A DNA stretch of 64,000 bases from NCBI GenBank assembly GCA_009711805.1, contig VEMX01000007.1:1-64000 (forward strand), in the 5' to 3' direction. The notes under the pieces were generated by a model, which was not told the origin of the DNA, did no database searches, and was given only the letters and a program-made list of their open reading frames with translations. Every line of letters begins with the position of its first letter. Within the stretch, counting starts at the first letter, position 1. The DNA is from Balneolaceae bacterium (GTDB lineage Bacteria > Bacteroidota > Rhodothermia > Balneolales > Balneolaceae). Positions 46,309-54,876 of this stretch are shown piece by piece. The position numbers were made by a program, and so were the translations under genes.

Positions 46309-47301
46309 TTATTTGTGATGCAGCAATTCCTGAGCCTGGTGCCATTTAAGCCTTGGCCCATATTGTGAAACTATTTTTGAACCTGCAAGGCTGGCAAGTT
46401 TCCCTGCTCCGGCATACTCCATCCCATGGGTGATACCATATAGAAAAGCCCCTGCAAACATATCCCCGGCTCCATTGGTATCCACTGCTTTTACTTCGTA
46501 GGGTTCAATATCGACAAAAGTATCCCCGTCAAAAATCATGGCTCCGTTTCTTCCCTGGGTTATCACAAACCTTCGTGCATCCTGTTTCAGAGCTTCCCGG
46601 GCTTCCATCAGGTTATCTTTACCGGTAAAGGTTTTAGCTTCTTCCTCGTTGCAGAAAAGCAAGTCAACTGAAGCCCCTATTACATCTTTGAACTGGGATT
46701 TAAAAGCTTCAACTATAGAAGGATCAGAAAGTGTAATAGCTGTTTTAACCCCATTATCCTCCGCAATTTTCTTAGTTAATTTCATAGCTTCCAATGCTGT
46801 TTCCGAAGCTACGAGGTACCCTTCAATGTATACAAATTCAGAATCTTTGATTGCATGCTCATCCACTTCATTTGTTGAGAGGTTGGTGGTAATCCCCAGG
46901 TAGGTATTCATGGTTCGGTCGGCATCATCGGTTATCATCACCAGGCACTTACCGGTAATGCCTTCCTCTCTTTTCATCTGGTCAAAATTGGTATTAATTC
47001 CCGCTTCAGTCATTTCGGTAAGGTAAATATCACCAAAGTCGTCGTTTGCCACTTTACATGAATAAAAACCTTTCCCCCCAAACTGACTTACAGCCATCAC
47101 CGTATTGGCCGCAGACCCTCCCGACTTGGCAACTGTTTCGTCATGGTTGATGTCTCCTATCAGACGGTACTGGGTTTCTTCATCAACCAGTGTCATGAGT
47201 CCTTTTTTCACCTTATGCTCGTCCAGAAAATCTTTGGTTACCTCAAACTCAAGATCTACCAAAGCATTTCCTATACCATACACATTATATTTTTTACTCA
47301 T
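46309..47301 (-). CDS. PfkB-family sugar/adenosine kinase
   Basis: Ribokinase-fold kinase, 330 residues, close to adenosine kinases. The N-terminal GIGNALVDLEFEV, AKSGGSAANTVMAVSQFGGKGFYSCKVANDDFG (substrate site) and the C-terminal AVDTNGAGDMFAGAFLYG (the second PfkB signature, with the catalytic Asp in DTNGAGD) are all intact. It could phosphorylate adenosine (adenosine kinase) or another ribose-containing compound. It probably heads the compact operon that includes SemiSWEET, rdgB and the glycan enzymes. Confidence 0.9.
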   Translation of the reverse strand: MSKKYNVYGIGNALVDLEFEVTKDFLDEHKVKKGLMTLVDEETQYRLIGDINHDETVAKSGGSAANTVMAVSQFGGKGFYSCKVANDDFGDIYLTEMTEAGINTNFDQMKREEGITGKCLVMITDDADRTMNTYLGITTNLSTNEVDEHAIKDSEFVYIEGYLVASETALEAMKLTKKIAEDNGVKTAITLSDPSIVEAFKSQFKDVIGASVDLLFCNEEEAKTFTGKDNLMEAREALKQDARRFVITQGRNGAMIFDGDTFVDIEPYEVKAVDTNGAGDMFAGAFLYGITHGMEYAGAGKLASLAGSKIVSQYGPRLKWHQAQELLHHK

Positions 47302-47418
47302 TAAATATGCTTCTCTTTTGTATTGATCACTTCCTTTTTTATCAAGGCAAAAGTACGGACACTGGAAGAGCTTTGAAAATGGATTGTGATATTGACTTTT
47401 AAAGTACTACCAGCCTAT

Positions 47419-47452
47419 AAAAAAAGCCCCACTCCTTCCGGAGAGAGCTTTT
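47419..47452 (-). terminator. terminator of the subtilase gene
   Basis: On the minus strand AAAAGCTCTCTCC and GGAGTGGGGCTTTT form an imperfect stem, then TTTTTATAGG. It closely resembles the terminator upstream at 48804-48834, consistent with duplicated 3' sequence. Confidence 0.7.
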
Positions 47453-47478
47453 GTAATCACTAGGATTGAATGTTGTGA

Positions 47479-48675
47479 TTAATTCACAATAATAGGATCC
47501 GCATTGCCATCGGGATCTCCTGATACCGTTCCATCGGTAGAAGCATTACCCAGAAGCAATACCCCTGCTGCATGTGGTGCGGCCATTGAGGTTCCACTTA
47601 ATGTAGCATAGCCTCCATTTTTATAAGTAGATAAAACGCCGACACCGGGAGCGCAATAATCAATAGGAGGATTGGCATAATTCGAGAATGACGCCCAAAT
47701 GTCGCTACTATCCATAGCTGAAATAGTAGAGATATTACTTCCATTTACGCGGGCAGGTGAATGGTTATTGGCATCGTCACTTTCGTTCCCTGCTGCCAGG
47801 GAAAACTTGACGCCATTTTGCGAAGCGGCCAGCACTGCATCATCCAGCGCCTGCGACACAGGGCCGCCCAGACTCATGTTGGCTACATCACCAGAAAAGC
47901 CATTGGCACCTACATGATCTACACCGGCAATTACGCCAGAGTACGACCCACTGCCTCTGCTATCGAGTACTTTTACAGGTATTACGGTGGCACCTGCGGC
48001 TACTCCTATCACACCTTCATCATTATCGATAGCAGCAATCGTTCCGGCTACATGAGATCCATGACCGTTTCCATCGTCAAGACTTTTACCATCTCTGCCT
48101 TTTGTAAATGCATTAAACCCTCTTGAGGCATCCACATTTAAATCGGGATGATCCAGATCGATACCAGTATCTATAACCCATGCAACATTGCTGCCTGTGT
48201 AAGTGCCTCCACCATTTACTCGGGTGATACCATAGGGTGTTTCCTGTTGCCCACCTCCGTCGCCATCACAGGGGCCACCATTCGGTGTACCACAAGGCGG
48301 TGCAAACTGGAACACTCTGTCTTTTTCGATATATGCTACGTTTTCATTTTCTCTAAGCAAATCAAGCTGCTTATCATCCAGTTGTGCAGTGAAACCTGCT
48401 ATGGAATGATCATATTGGTGCAGAATATTTTCATCTGCTATTTGAGCTTCAGACATAATGTTGTTACGAACTAATTTTACTTGCTCAACATCGCCTGTCT
48501 TAAACCGAGCGTTTTGTGATTCTTTCATCACTACAATATACTGCCCATCGATAACCTCATTCAGTACTTGTTGTTCCTCTTGCTGATTAACGTCCGTTAC
48601 ACTTTGGCAAGATGCCATTATCAGCACCATAACCAGTGCCCTAATTGAGTTTTTTAAAACATACTTCTTTTCCAT
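47479..48675 (-). CDS. subtilisin-like serine protease lipoprotein with I9 propeptide
   Basis: Exported S8-family protease, 398 residues. The signal peptide ends at a lipobox (VLIMASC). A short I9-type propeptide (about 40-120: GQYIVVMKESQNARFKTG, AQLDDKQLDLLRENENVAYIEKD) precedes the catalytic domain: Asp in AWVIDTGIDLDHPDL, His in DGNGHGSHVAGTIAA, the oxyanion Asn in SLAAGNESD, and Ser in GTSMAAPHAAG. It ends unusually in SGDPDGNADPIIVN. The C-terminal DGNADPIIVN is nearly repeated by a small ORF upstream (48849-49031). A terminator follows the gene. It is transcribed away from the window start, with SD AAGGA before the ATG. Confidence 0.92.
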   Translation of the reverse strand: MEKKYVLKNSIRALVMVLIMASCQSVTDVNQQEEQQVLNEVIDGQYIVVMKESQNARFKTGDVEQVKLVRNNIMSEAQIADENILHQYDHSIAGFTAQLDDKQLDLLRENENVAYIEKDRVFQFAPPCGTPNGGPCDGDGGGQQETPYGITRVNGGGTYTGSNVAWVIDTGIDLDHPDLNVDASRGFNAFTKGRDGKSLDDGNGHGSHVAGTIAAIDNDEGVIGVAAGATVIPVKVLDSRGSGSYSGVIAGVDHVGANGFSGDVANMSLGGPVSQALDDAVLAASQNGVKFSLAAGNESDDANNHSPARVNGSNISTISAMDSSDIWASFSNYANPPIDYCAPGVGVLSTYKNGGYATLSGTSMAAPHAAGVLLLGNASTDGTVSGDPDGNADPIIVN

Positions 48676-48803
48676 AATTATTCCTTATTTGATTGTTATT
48701 TTTGGTTTCCCCTTGATGAATAAAGTCTATTCTTTAGATGCCCATTACTTTAGACGCTCATTGATATCCCGTTAACTTATTCTCATATGTTTCCCACAAC
48801 ATT

Positions 48804-48834
48804 AAAAGCTCCCTCCGCTAAAGAAAGAGCTTTT
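48804..48834 (-). terminator. terminator downstream of the small ORF
   Basis: AAAAGCTC (48804-48811) and GAGCTTTT (48827-48834) form a perfect 8-bp stem; on minus the T-run TTTT then AATG follows. It ends 14 nt after the stop of the 60-residue ORF and precedes the subtilase promoter. Confidence 0.75.
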
Positions 48835-48848
48835 ATACTCATGCCATT

Positions 48849-49031
48849 CTATTTAATCCATTCATTGACTATAACTGGATCTGCTATTCCATCCGGAATT
48901 TCAGTTGCTGTTTGGTTTATTTTTCTTAATTGCAGGTAGGCTTTACGTATTAGAATTCCTGTAAATAGAAATAGTGTAATATTCAATTTCCCTGTCATCT
49001 CAATTGACAGGGCTCTTCTTTTTATTCGCAT
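48849..49031 (-). CDS. small protein sharing a C-terminal motif with the adjacent subtilase
   Basis: Not recognised. The 60-residue ORF starts at ATG 49031 with an excellent GAGGAAA ribosome site, has a central hydrophobic segment (KLNITLFLFTGILI) and ends in IPDGIADPVIVNEWIK. The tail matches the end of the neighbouring subtilase (DGNADPIIVN), and the terminators of the two genes also look alike, so the two 3' ends share an origin. A hairpin with CCCTGTCA/TGACAGGG arms (48990-49012) lies within its first codons. It could be a duplicated fragment of a subtilase or a true small peptide gene; the strong ribosome site favours translation. Confidence 0.55.
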   Translation of the reverse strand: MRIKRRALSIEMTGKLNITLFLFTGILIRKAYLQLRKINQTATEIPDGIADPVIVNEWIK

Positions 49032-49306
49032 GAATTTCCTCTTTATAACTATTGATGCTTGATTATTACATCTGCAACCGGTGAATAGCTAACTATTATC
49101 CTCTTACGATCAATATCCGATTGCCTCCTACATAGTAAAGAGTAATAAATTGTAAAATGTTACAAATTTACCTAATTCAATTTCTTTTAGGACAAAATCC
49201 TCAGTACTTGCTTGTTTCCTCATCTAAATTCTCTGGTAAACTTAATTGAATAGGACTATGTTAGGCATGGTGCTATTTGTGAAAAGCCATACTGAACTTA
49301 TTATAA
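49032..49306. other. intergenic region
   Basis: This region between the divergent small ORF and the Nudix gene is AT-rich, without ORFs or repeats that I can see. It should contain both promoters. Confidence 0.35.
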
Positions 49307-49954
49307 ATGAACACTTTTAAATCGTATCTAAAAAAACGTCTGCAACAATCACTTCCCGGTCGGCCTGCTCAACGAAGAATGGCACCGAATCCCAAAAACA
49401 GAAAAAACGCGCCCAGAAACTACGAACCCCAACATGATGACTTCAGAAACAGCAGCGTTTTGGTTCCCCTGAGAGACTGGAATGGCGAGTTGGAAATAGT
49501 TCTCACCTTACGCACTGCTTCTATTAATCACGGAGGACAAATCAGTTTTCCCGGAGGGGGTAGAGAAGGAGATGAAACAATTGAAGAAACGGCTCTGCGT
49601 GAAGCTCAGGAAGAAATTGGATTATATCCGGAGTCGGTTGAGGTTGCCGGAACACTGACGTCTCTTTATGTAGGACATTCAGATAATATGGTGACACCGG
49701 TAGTAGGTTTTTTGAATAAACCCCAGAAATTTACTCCGAATCCCAATGAGGTTGACGAAGTTTTTTCTGTATCACTTTTGGAGCTTGCGGGTGATAATAA
49801 CCGGAATCTTGAAGAATGGGATCTCAGGGGAGTGCCCTATAACGTACCCTACTGGAGTATTCACCGGGTTCCTCTGTGGGGAGCTACGGCAATGATCTTA
49901 AATGAACTAATTGAGCTGTACAGGGAGTTTATAGCCGCCAGAGAAAAATCATAA
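49307..49954 (+). CDS. Nudix hydrolase, CoA pyrophosphatase-like
   Basis: 215-residue Nudix protein. The Nudix box reads GGGREGDETIEETALREAQEEIGLYPE, which fits GX5EX7REUXEEXGU. The upstream strand HGGQISFPGG and the N-terminal extension are typical of the CoA/dNTP-type hydrolases (YeaB/NudL). It hydrolyses pyrophosphate bonds of CoA or nucleotide derivatives in the cytoplasm. Its last codons overlap the 3' end of the oxidoreductase gene on the other strand by 6 nt, a convergent overlap. Confidence 0.88.
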   Translation: MNTFKSYLKKRLQQSLPGRPAQRRMAPNPKNRKNAPRNYEPQHDDFRNSSVLVPLRDWNGELEIVLTLRTASINHGGQISFPGGGREGDETIEETALREAQEEIGLYPESVEVAGTLTSLYVGHSDNMVTPVVGFLNKPQKFTPNPNEVDEVFSVSLLELAGDNNRNLEEWDLRGVPYNVPYWSIHRVPLWGATAMILNELIELYREFIAAREKS

Positions 49955-51064
49955 CCAGTTGCTAATTATCCCAGCCCCTTCTTTACCCAATTGCATTCCC
50001 AGGGCTACTCCCATACCGCTCAGTCCGGCTACAATCAGACTCGAAGAACCTATTTTTTTTAATACCGGGCTTTTCGTTTCAGTGAACCCCATAATACCTG
50101 ACCACTCCTGTTCAATCTCCCAACTTTCAGGCAAACTCAGGATATCATTAGCAAACTCCATTAAATGTTCTTTGACCTTTTGGTTCACTCCAAAGTCACG
50201 GGTAGTCTCTTTTTCTATATCAATACTTCGGGCACCTCCAAGTAAAAGGCGGTCTTCGCCAATATTCCGGAAGTAGTAATACCCTCTGTCGTAGTGAAAA
50301 GTCCCCTTCCACCTAAGGTTGGTAACAGGCTTGGTCACAAATACATATCCACGGCCGGCTTCAATATTCACATCTTGCATCAGTTCTGGAGTAAATGAAT
50401 TTGTAGCAACTGCTATATGTTTTGATTCCAGCGTTATTCCTCCCTCTAACCGAACAATAGCTTCTTCGGTATCAATACTTTTTACTTTATTTTGCCAACG
50501 GAATTTTACTCCTTCTTTTAAATTTTTGATATACAAGGTATTCACCATTTTTCCAGGATGAAGAGCCCCTTCCATTTCAATTTTTATAGCCGGATAACCC
50601 TCATATTTCGTTGCATGATATACATTCCTGACTCCAGTAGCTTTTTCCAGCCAGCTATTGCACAAATCTATATTAGCCACTGCCTGTTGATATGATGCTT
50701 CATCCGTAAAAATCTCATACCCGCCCGGCTCCTCATATTGTATATTGGCATCTCCAAGGGTTTCACGCAACAGGTTCAATCCTTCATGCCTGCGGCGTAT
50801 TCGATCGATGATCTTTGCTTCATCCTCAATCTGCATATCTGAAACATGCTCCGTAACAGACCCAAAGCAGGCAAAACCAGCATTACGTGTGCTTGCCCCA
50901 AGTGGATAAAATCCACGATCAACAACCAATACATTCGCCTCAGGATGTTTCCTTTTGAAAAATAACGCCAATGACTGCCCGGTAAGTCCGGCACCTACCA
51001 CTACCAAATCATAGACCTGGTTATATAACTCCCTTTCCCAATATGATCTTCCGGGCTTTTTCAT
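49949..51064 (-). CDS. FAD-dependent oxidoreductase (DAO family)
   Basis: 371-residue flavoprotein. The N-terminal Rossmann site is DLVVVGAGLTGQSLALFFKRKHPEANVLVVDRG (GxGxxG and the acidic residue binding ribose), followed by STRNAGFACFGS, a long substrate cap and the C-terminal SLIVAGLSGMGVALGMQLGKEGA, which closes the FAD site. It resembles glycine or sarcosine oxidases and D-amino-acid dehydrogenases. The substrate is unknown. Its start overlaps the M20 peptidase stop by 4 nt (ATGA), so the two form a coupled pair that might process amino-acid derivatives. Confidence 0.85.
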   Translation of the reverse strand: MKKPGRSYWERELYNQVYDLVVVGAGLTGQSLALFFKRKHPEANVLVVDRGFYPLGASTRNAGFACFGSVTEHVSDMQIEDEAKIIDRIRRRHEGLNLLRETLGDANIQYEEPGGYEIFTDEASYQQAVANIDLCNSWLEKATGVRNVYHATKYEGYPAIKIEMEGALHPGKMVNTLYIKNLKEGVKFRWQNKVKSIDTEEAIVRLEGGITLESKHIAVATNSFTPELMQDVNIEAGRGYVFVTKPVTNLRWKGTFHYDRGYYYFRNIGEDRLLLGGARSIDIEKETTRDFGVNQKVKEHLMEFANDILSLPESWEIEQEWSGIMGFTETKSPVLKKIGSSSLIVAGLSGMGVALGMQLGKEGAGIISNWL

Positions 51065-52245
51065 TTGTGATCGAAGGCTAAGGCTGCCAAAAGAGGAGTA
51101 GCCACTTTAAAAAAGCCGTCATCCACATTGTAGCGAGGGTGGTGCCATGGATACTGAGAATCAGAATCAGGGCTTCCGCTTCCTACAAAAAAGAATGCTC
51201 CGGGAAAATGCTGTTGGTAGAATGCAAAATCTTCACCCGCCATAACCGGCCGTTTGCGCTTCACGGCTTTGTCTTCCCCAAACAAACGGCTCATACTAGC
51301 TAAAACAGTTTGCGCTTCTTTTTCAGTGTTTATAACGGGAGGGTAACCTTTGTTAAACTTCAGTGTATAGCCTCCACCGGCCGATTCCGTAATTCCTTTA
51401 GCTATCGCATTCAACCTATCTTTAACCAGTTCCGCTGTTTCCTCCGAAAGGGTTCGTACGGTTCCCAGCAAATTTACTTTTTCGGGGATAACGTTATAGG
51501 TCGTACCCCCTTCGATTTTACCCACCGTTACAACCACGGGTTCGGTTGGGTCTACACTTCGGCTGGCAATGGTTTGTATAGCATTAATAAATCTTGCTGC
51601 GAGTACAATCGGATCTACGGCTTTGTGCGCGCTGGCTGCATGTCCGCCCACTCCCTTAATCTCAACTTCAAATTCATCGGGAGCTGCCATTAATGCCCCC
51701 TTACGCGTGGCCATGACTCCTGGCTTGTACGAAGGCGATGTATGCAGACCATAGATGGCTTCGACACCCTGATCTTCCAGGAAACCAGTTTCACTCAACA
51801 GTCGCCCGCCTCCCGGTAATTTTTCTTCTCCGGGCTGAAACACAAGCAGCACTTTCCCTTCAATTTCGGCTTGCAGTTCTTTTAAAATATGAGCTACGCC
51901 CAACAGGTTAGCCGTGTGAGCATCATGCCCACAGCAGTGCGCAACCCCCGTATTCTGTGATAAAAACGCCTTTTTGGCTTCACCTTCTTCTTGTATGGGG
52001 AGGGCATCAATATCAGCCCGCAAGGCAATTACCCGTTTAGATTTTTTACCTCCTTCAATAATTCCAACGCATCCTGTCTCAAGGGGGCTTTTGTGAGGTA
52101 TACCAAGTTTATCAAGCTCAGATTTTATAAAATTTGTGGTCTCAAATTCTTTGTAGCTGATTTCGGGATGCCGGTGCAGATGTCTTCGAAGTTCAACGAC
52201 TTCAGTAAAATGAGCTTCTGCAAGCTCTTTTATTTTAGAATGCAT
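51061..52245 (-). CDS. M20-family amidohydrolase/peptidase
   Basis: 394 residues, M20D-type amidohydrolase (IAA-amino-acid/hippurate hydrolase group). The first metal site is TGVAHCCGHDAHTANLL; the HPEISYKEFETT start and the FQPGEEKLPGGGRLLSETG segment (acidic base residue and next ligand) are typical. GLHTSPSYKPGVMATRKGALMAAPDEFEVEIKGVGGHAASAHKAVDPIVLA is the dimerisation-domain start. The last ligand region is VMAGEDFAFYQQHFPGAFFFVG. It cleaves an N-acyl or amide bond in the cytoplasm. It is translationally coupled to an FAD oxidoreductase. Confidence 0.92.
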   Translation of the reverse strand: MHSKIKELAEAHFTEVVELRRHLHRHPEISYKEFETTNFIKSELDKLGIPHKSPLETGCVGIIEGGKKSKRVIALRADIDALPIQEEGEAKKAFLSQNTGVAHCCGHDAHTANLLGVAHILKELQAEIEGKVLLVFQPGEEKLPGGGRLLSETGFLEDQGVEAIYGLHTSPSYKPGVMATRKGALMAAPDEFEVEIKGVGGHAASAHKAVDPIVLAARFINAIQTIASRSVDPTEPVVVTVGKIEGGTTYNVIPEKVNLLGTVRTLSEETAELVKDRLNAIAKGITESAGGGYTLKFNKGYPPVINTEKEAQTVLASMSRLFGEDKAVKRKRPVMAGEDFAFYQQHFPGAFFFVGSGSPDSDSQYPWHHPRYNVDDGFFKVATPLLAALAFDHK

Positions 52246-52362
52246 TTATTGATTATCTTAGTTCGAGTGCTTTAGTCGAAAATAAGGATAATATTTCCTT
52301 TCCGTAACAATTAAGAAAAGTGTGCGTACGGAAATCCGTTAGCAAAAACACACCTTAATATT

Positions 52363-53625
52363 ATGAAAAAGACATCCTGGGAAATTGTATTGGCAGGCTT
52401 ATTCTGTTTGGTCATTGCAATTGCTGTTGTATCCAATGATTCAGATCAAGAACCAGAAACAGCCTATCGTGTATCTGTAATACCCGAGCATGAAATAGAA
52501 GAAGGAGAGACAAAAGCAGAAGAGCTGAAATCAAAACTTGAAACTTTAAAAGGACTGGAACAGCTTAAACAGCTCGAAAAACTGGACAAACTTGAAAACC
52601 TGGAGAGCCTCAAAAGTGTGGCAAATTTCTTACCTAAAGAGTTTAAAGAAGATTTTGTTAAAGAAATCGAAGCCGAGATCAAAAGAAGAGAATCAACAAA
52701 CGACAATGCGGAAACAAATACTAAAGAAGGAGCTATTTCCAGTAGTTACGCAACATCCTCATCCTCCGACAATATATGGAATGCCGTTTCTCCCGGCATT
52801 TTTGCCTATACAAAAGAGTTTAATGTGTCTAATCTTGAAGAAGCTACTATTAACCTGCCCAGCGGTTCCATTACGGTAATGGGGAATAATACATCAAGAG
52901 GCAAGATATACTTAGAAGCTTCAGGACAGATCTCAACGCGAAATGATCTGCTTTCTGATTTAGATATTAAAAGTGACATTCAAGATGATGAAGTTGTATT
53001 TCAGGTTACAGAATCATCGGGCCGCAATACGAATATCAACCTACAGGCAACGCTCTATATTCCTGTAAACACAGCCATCGAGCTTAGCACTAAAGAAGGC
53101 CATATTACTGCAAAAAATTTCACCGGAGAGCAAGATTATAATACCGGAGGCGGGCATATCAATTTACGTAATACATCCGGCGATATTTATGCCTTTACAT
53201 CAGGTGGTCACATTGAGGTAAAAGAAGCCTCAGGAAGCCTGGATTTGGAATCAAAAGGCGGACATGTTCATCTCGTTAATTCCTCAGGGGAAATAACAAT
53301 GACCTCTTCGGGGGGTAATTTATCCGGAGATAACATATCAGGTAATATTGTAGCCAACACCCATCAGGGTAATATTGAATTTCGTTTATCTCAGCTTACC
53401 GATGACCTGGATGCCTCTACAGGTGCTGGATCTGTGATTATAACGCTTCCTGCAAATTCTAATGCTGATATTGAATTTGCAGGAACCTCTTTAGATATTG
53501 ACTCAGCTTTCAACTTTACCGGCAAACGCACCACCAAAACTGCAAGCGGAGAAATTGGGAAAGGCGGAGCTTCGATCAAAGCAAATACAAAGTATGGCAA
53601 AGTGTTTTTGAAAAAAGATGGCTGA
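52363..53625 (+). CDS. membrane-anchored DUF4097-like beta-repeat protein
   Basis: 420 residues. An N-terminal hydrophobic segment (about 6-24) is followed by a short E/K-rich stretch with a striking leucine heptad pattern (about 60-105: SKLETLKGLEQLKQLEKLDK and on), then a spacer of S/N/T and the DUF4097-type domain (from about 165). This is built of short beta turns such as NLPSGSITVMGNNTS, GHITAKNFTG, GGHINLRNTSGDIYAFTSGGHIEV and GGHVHLVNSSGEITMTSSGGNLSG. A right-handed beta-helix-like fold is likely. The role is unknown; some proteins of this type bind the envelope. It overlaps mnmD by 8 nt, which suggests coupled translation without implying related function. Confidence 0.75.
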   Translation: MKKTSWEIVLAGLFCLVIAIAVVSNDSDQEPETAYRVSVIPEHEIEEGETKAEELKSKLETLKGLEQLKQLEKLDKLENLESLKSVANFLPKEFKEDFVKEIEAEIKRRESTNDNAETNTKEGAISSSYATSSSSDNIWNAVSPGIFAYTKEFNVSNLEEATINLPSGSITVMGNNTSRGKIYLEASGQISTRNDLLSDLDIKSDIQDDEVVFQVTESSGRNTNINLQATLYIPVNTAIELSTKEGHITAKNFTGEQDYNTGGGHINLRNTSGDIYAFTSGGHIEVKEASGSLDLESKGGHVHLVNSSGEITMTSSGGNLSGDNISGNIVANTHQGNIEFRLSQLTDDLDASTGAGSVIITLPANSNADIEFAGTSLDIDSAFNFTGKRTTKTASGEIGKGGASIKANTKYGKVFLKKDG

Positions 53626-54400
53626 AACCCCTGATATTCATCAAAGCAAAGACGGTTCTTCTACTCTATATTCTAATCAATTCAATCAATTTTATCATAA
53701 TCCCAACGGAGCAGTATCGGAAAGCCTGCATGTGTTTTTCGAAACTTCCGGGCTTAACCGGGCTTTAACAACAACTGAATCAATTACCATAGTTGAAGTA
53801 GGCTTTGGCACCGGACTTAACCTTCTCCTGCTGATGGATGCATATAAAACAGCTGCCTGTACAATCCCTGTACAGTACTATTCCATCGAAGCCTTTCCAA
53901 TTGACAGTACCCAGGCCCGCCGACTTCAGTTTAGCGACCATTTGAACCATCCGAGCCTCAGTTCTGCTCTGCCCCCTATATTTGAGCAATTATCTCCGGG
54001 ACTCAATTCAATAAAAGCCGTTGAGGATTTGAATATAGATCTACACCTGTTCTATGGTGCCTTAAAGGACTTTGATGAAGAATCCCTTAACGCCGACTTT
54101 ATTTTCCAAGATGCCTTTTCACCTGATGTAAATGCTGAACTGTGGACAGTAGAAACTTTTGAAAAGCTTTTTAGATTAGCCAAACCATCCGCCATCCTAA
54201 CAACTTATTGTGCTGCCTCGGGGGCAAGAGCAGCTATGGCTACGGCCGGATGGCACGTTGCGAGAGCTCCGGGTGCTTTAGGAAAAAGAGAAATGAGTAT
54301 TGCCTCTCCTCTGCCCGGCAAACTTTCCAATTATAAAAGAGTAAATGGGGAGCGGCTCATTCAACGCCTTAAAAACGGTGATTTTAATTCAGACACATGA
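53618..54400 (+). CDS. mnmD: tRNA 5-methylaminomethyl-2-thiouridine methyltransferase (MnmD-like)
   Basis: 260-residue SAM-dependent methyltransferase, stand-alone MnmD domain. It carries the SAM motif VEVGFGTGLNLLLLMD, then YSIEAFPIDSTQARRL and the acidic FIFQDAFSPDVNAELWTVETFEKLFRLAKPSAILTTYCAASGARAAMATAGW, a typical MnmC N-terminal (DUF752) sequence. In E. coli this activity is fused with an FAD oxidoreductase (MnmC). Here it is single, as in many other bacteria. It converts the final precursor in mnm5s2U34 formation in tRNA. The FAD oxidoreductase 2.5 kb away is on the other strand and is not the fused partner. Confidence 0.9.
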   Translation: MAETPDIHQSKDGSSTLYSNQFNQFYHNPNGAVSESLHVFFETSGLNRALTTTESITIVEVGFGTGLNLLLLMDAYKTAACTIPVQYYSIEAFPIDSTQARRLQFSDHLNHPSLSSALPPIFEQLSPGLNSIKAVEDLNIDLHLFYGALKDFDEESLNADFIFQDAFSPDVNAELWTVETFEKLFRLAKPSAILTTYCAASGARAAMATAGWHVARAPGALGKREMSIASPLPGKLSNYKRVNGERLIQRLKNGDFNSDT

Positions 54401-54526
54401 GCTTCAATTATCTTGCCGTCTTTTTCAGGTATTGTCCAGGAATGTTACTTCAGATCAGATAAAAGCACTACTTAACACATCCCCAAGGGACTGTAAATGT
54501 CACGCACTCCGATGACAACATTAGAG

Positions 54527-54645
54527 CCAAAACCATCTGCGCAACTCAGCGGTTCATCAGCGAGCCTCTGCGAGAAAAAAAGAGATTAAGAAAAGGCTCG
54601 GGAGGTTGGTTTGGATAGTGTGGTTTCACGCGGAGTTGCACGGAG
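54527..54645. repeat. direct repeat, copy A
   Basis: This 119-bp block (from CCAAAACCATCTGCGCAACT to CACGGAG) recurs at 54748-54876, mostly matching, with an extra CGGTTCATCAG in copy B. It contains the CGCGGAGTTG and CTCAGCGGTTC words also seen in intergenic repeats of many unrelated bacteria. The ORFs that run across it are composed of repeat-derived words and are not called as genes. Confidence 0.65.
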
Positions 54646-54747
54646 TTAGACGCAGAGTAGCGCGGAGGGAGCCGGGATCACTTGCAGGCCTGATGATAAA
54701 TATTGAAGTCCCTAAGTTTATATCGCTCATCCACAGAATCCGTTGTT

Positions 54748-54876
54748 CCAAAACCATCTGCGCAACTCAGCGGTTCATCAGCGGTTCATCAGCGGGTCTC
54801 TGCGAGAGAAAAGAGATTGAAAAAAAGCTGGGGAGGTTGCTTTGGATAGGGCAGTTTCACGCGGAGTTGCGTGGAG
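54748..54876. repeat. direct repeat, copy B
   Basis: Second copy of the 54527-54645 block, 221 nt further on, with an 11-bp internal duplication of CGGTTCATCAG. It runs straight into the tandem tRNA-derived repeats. Confidence 0.65.
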
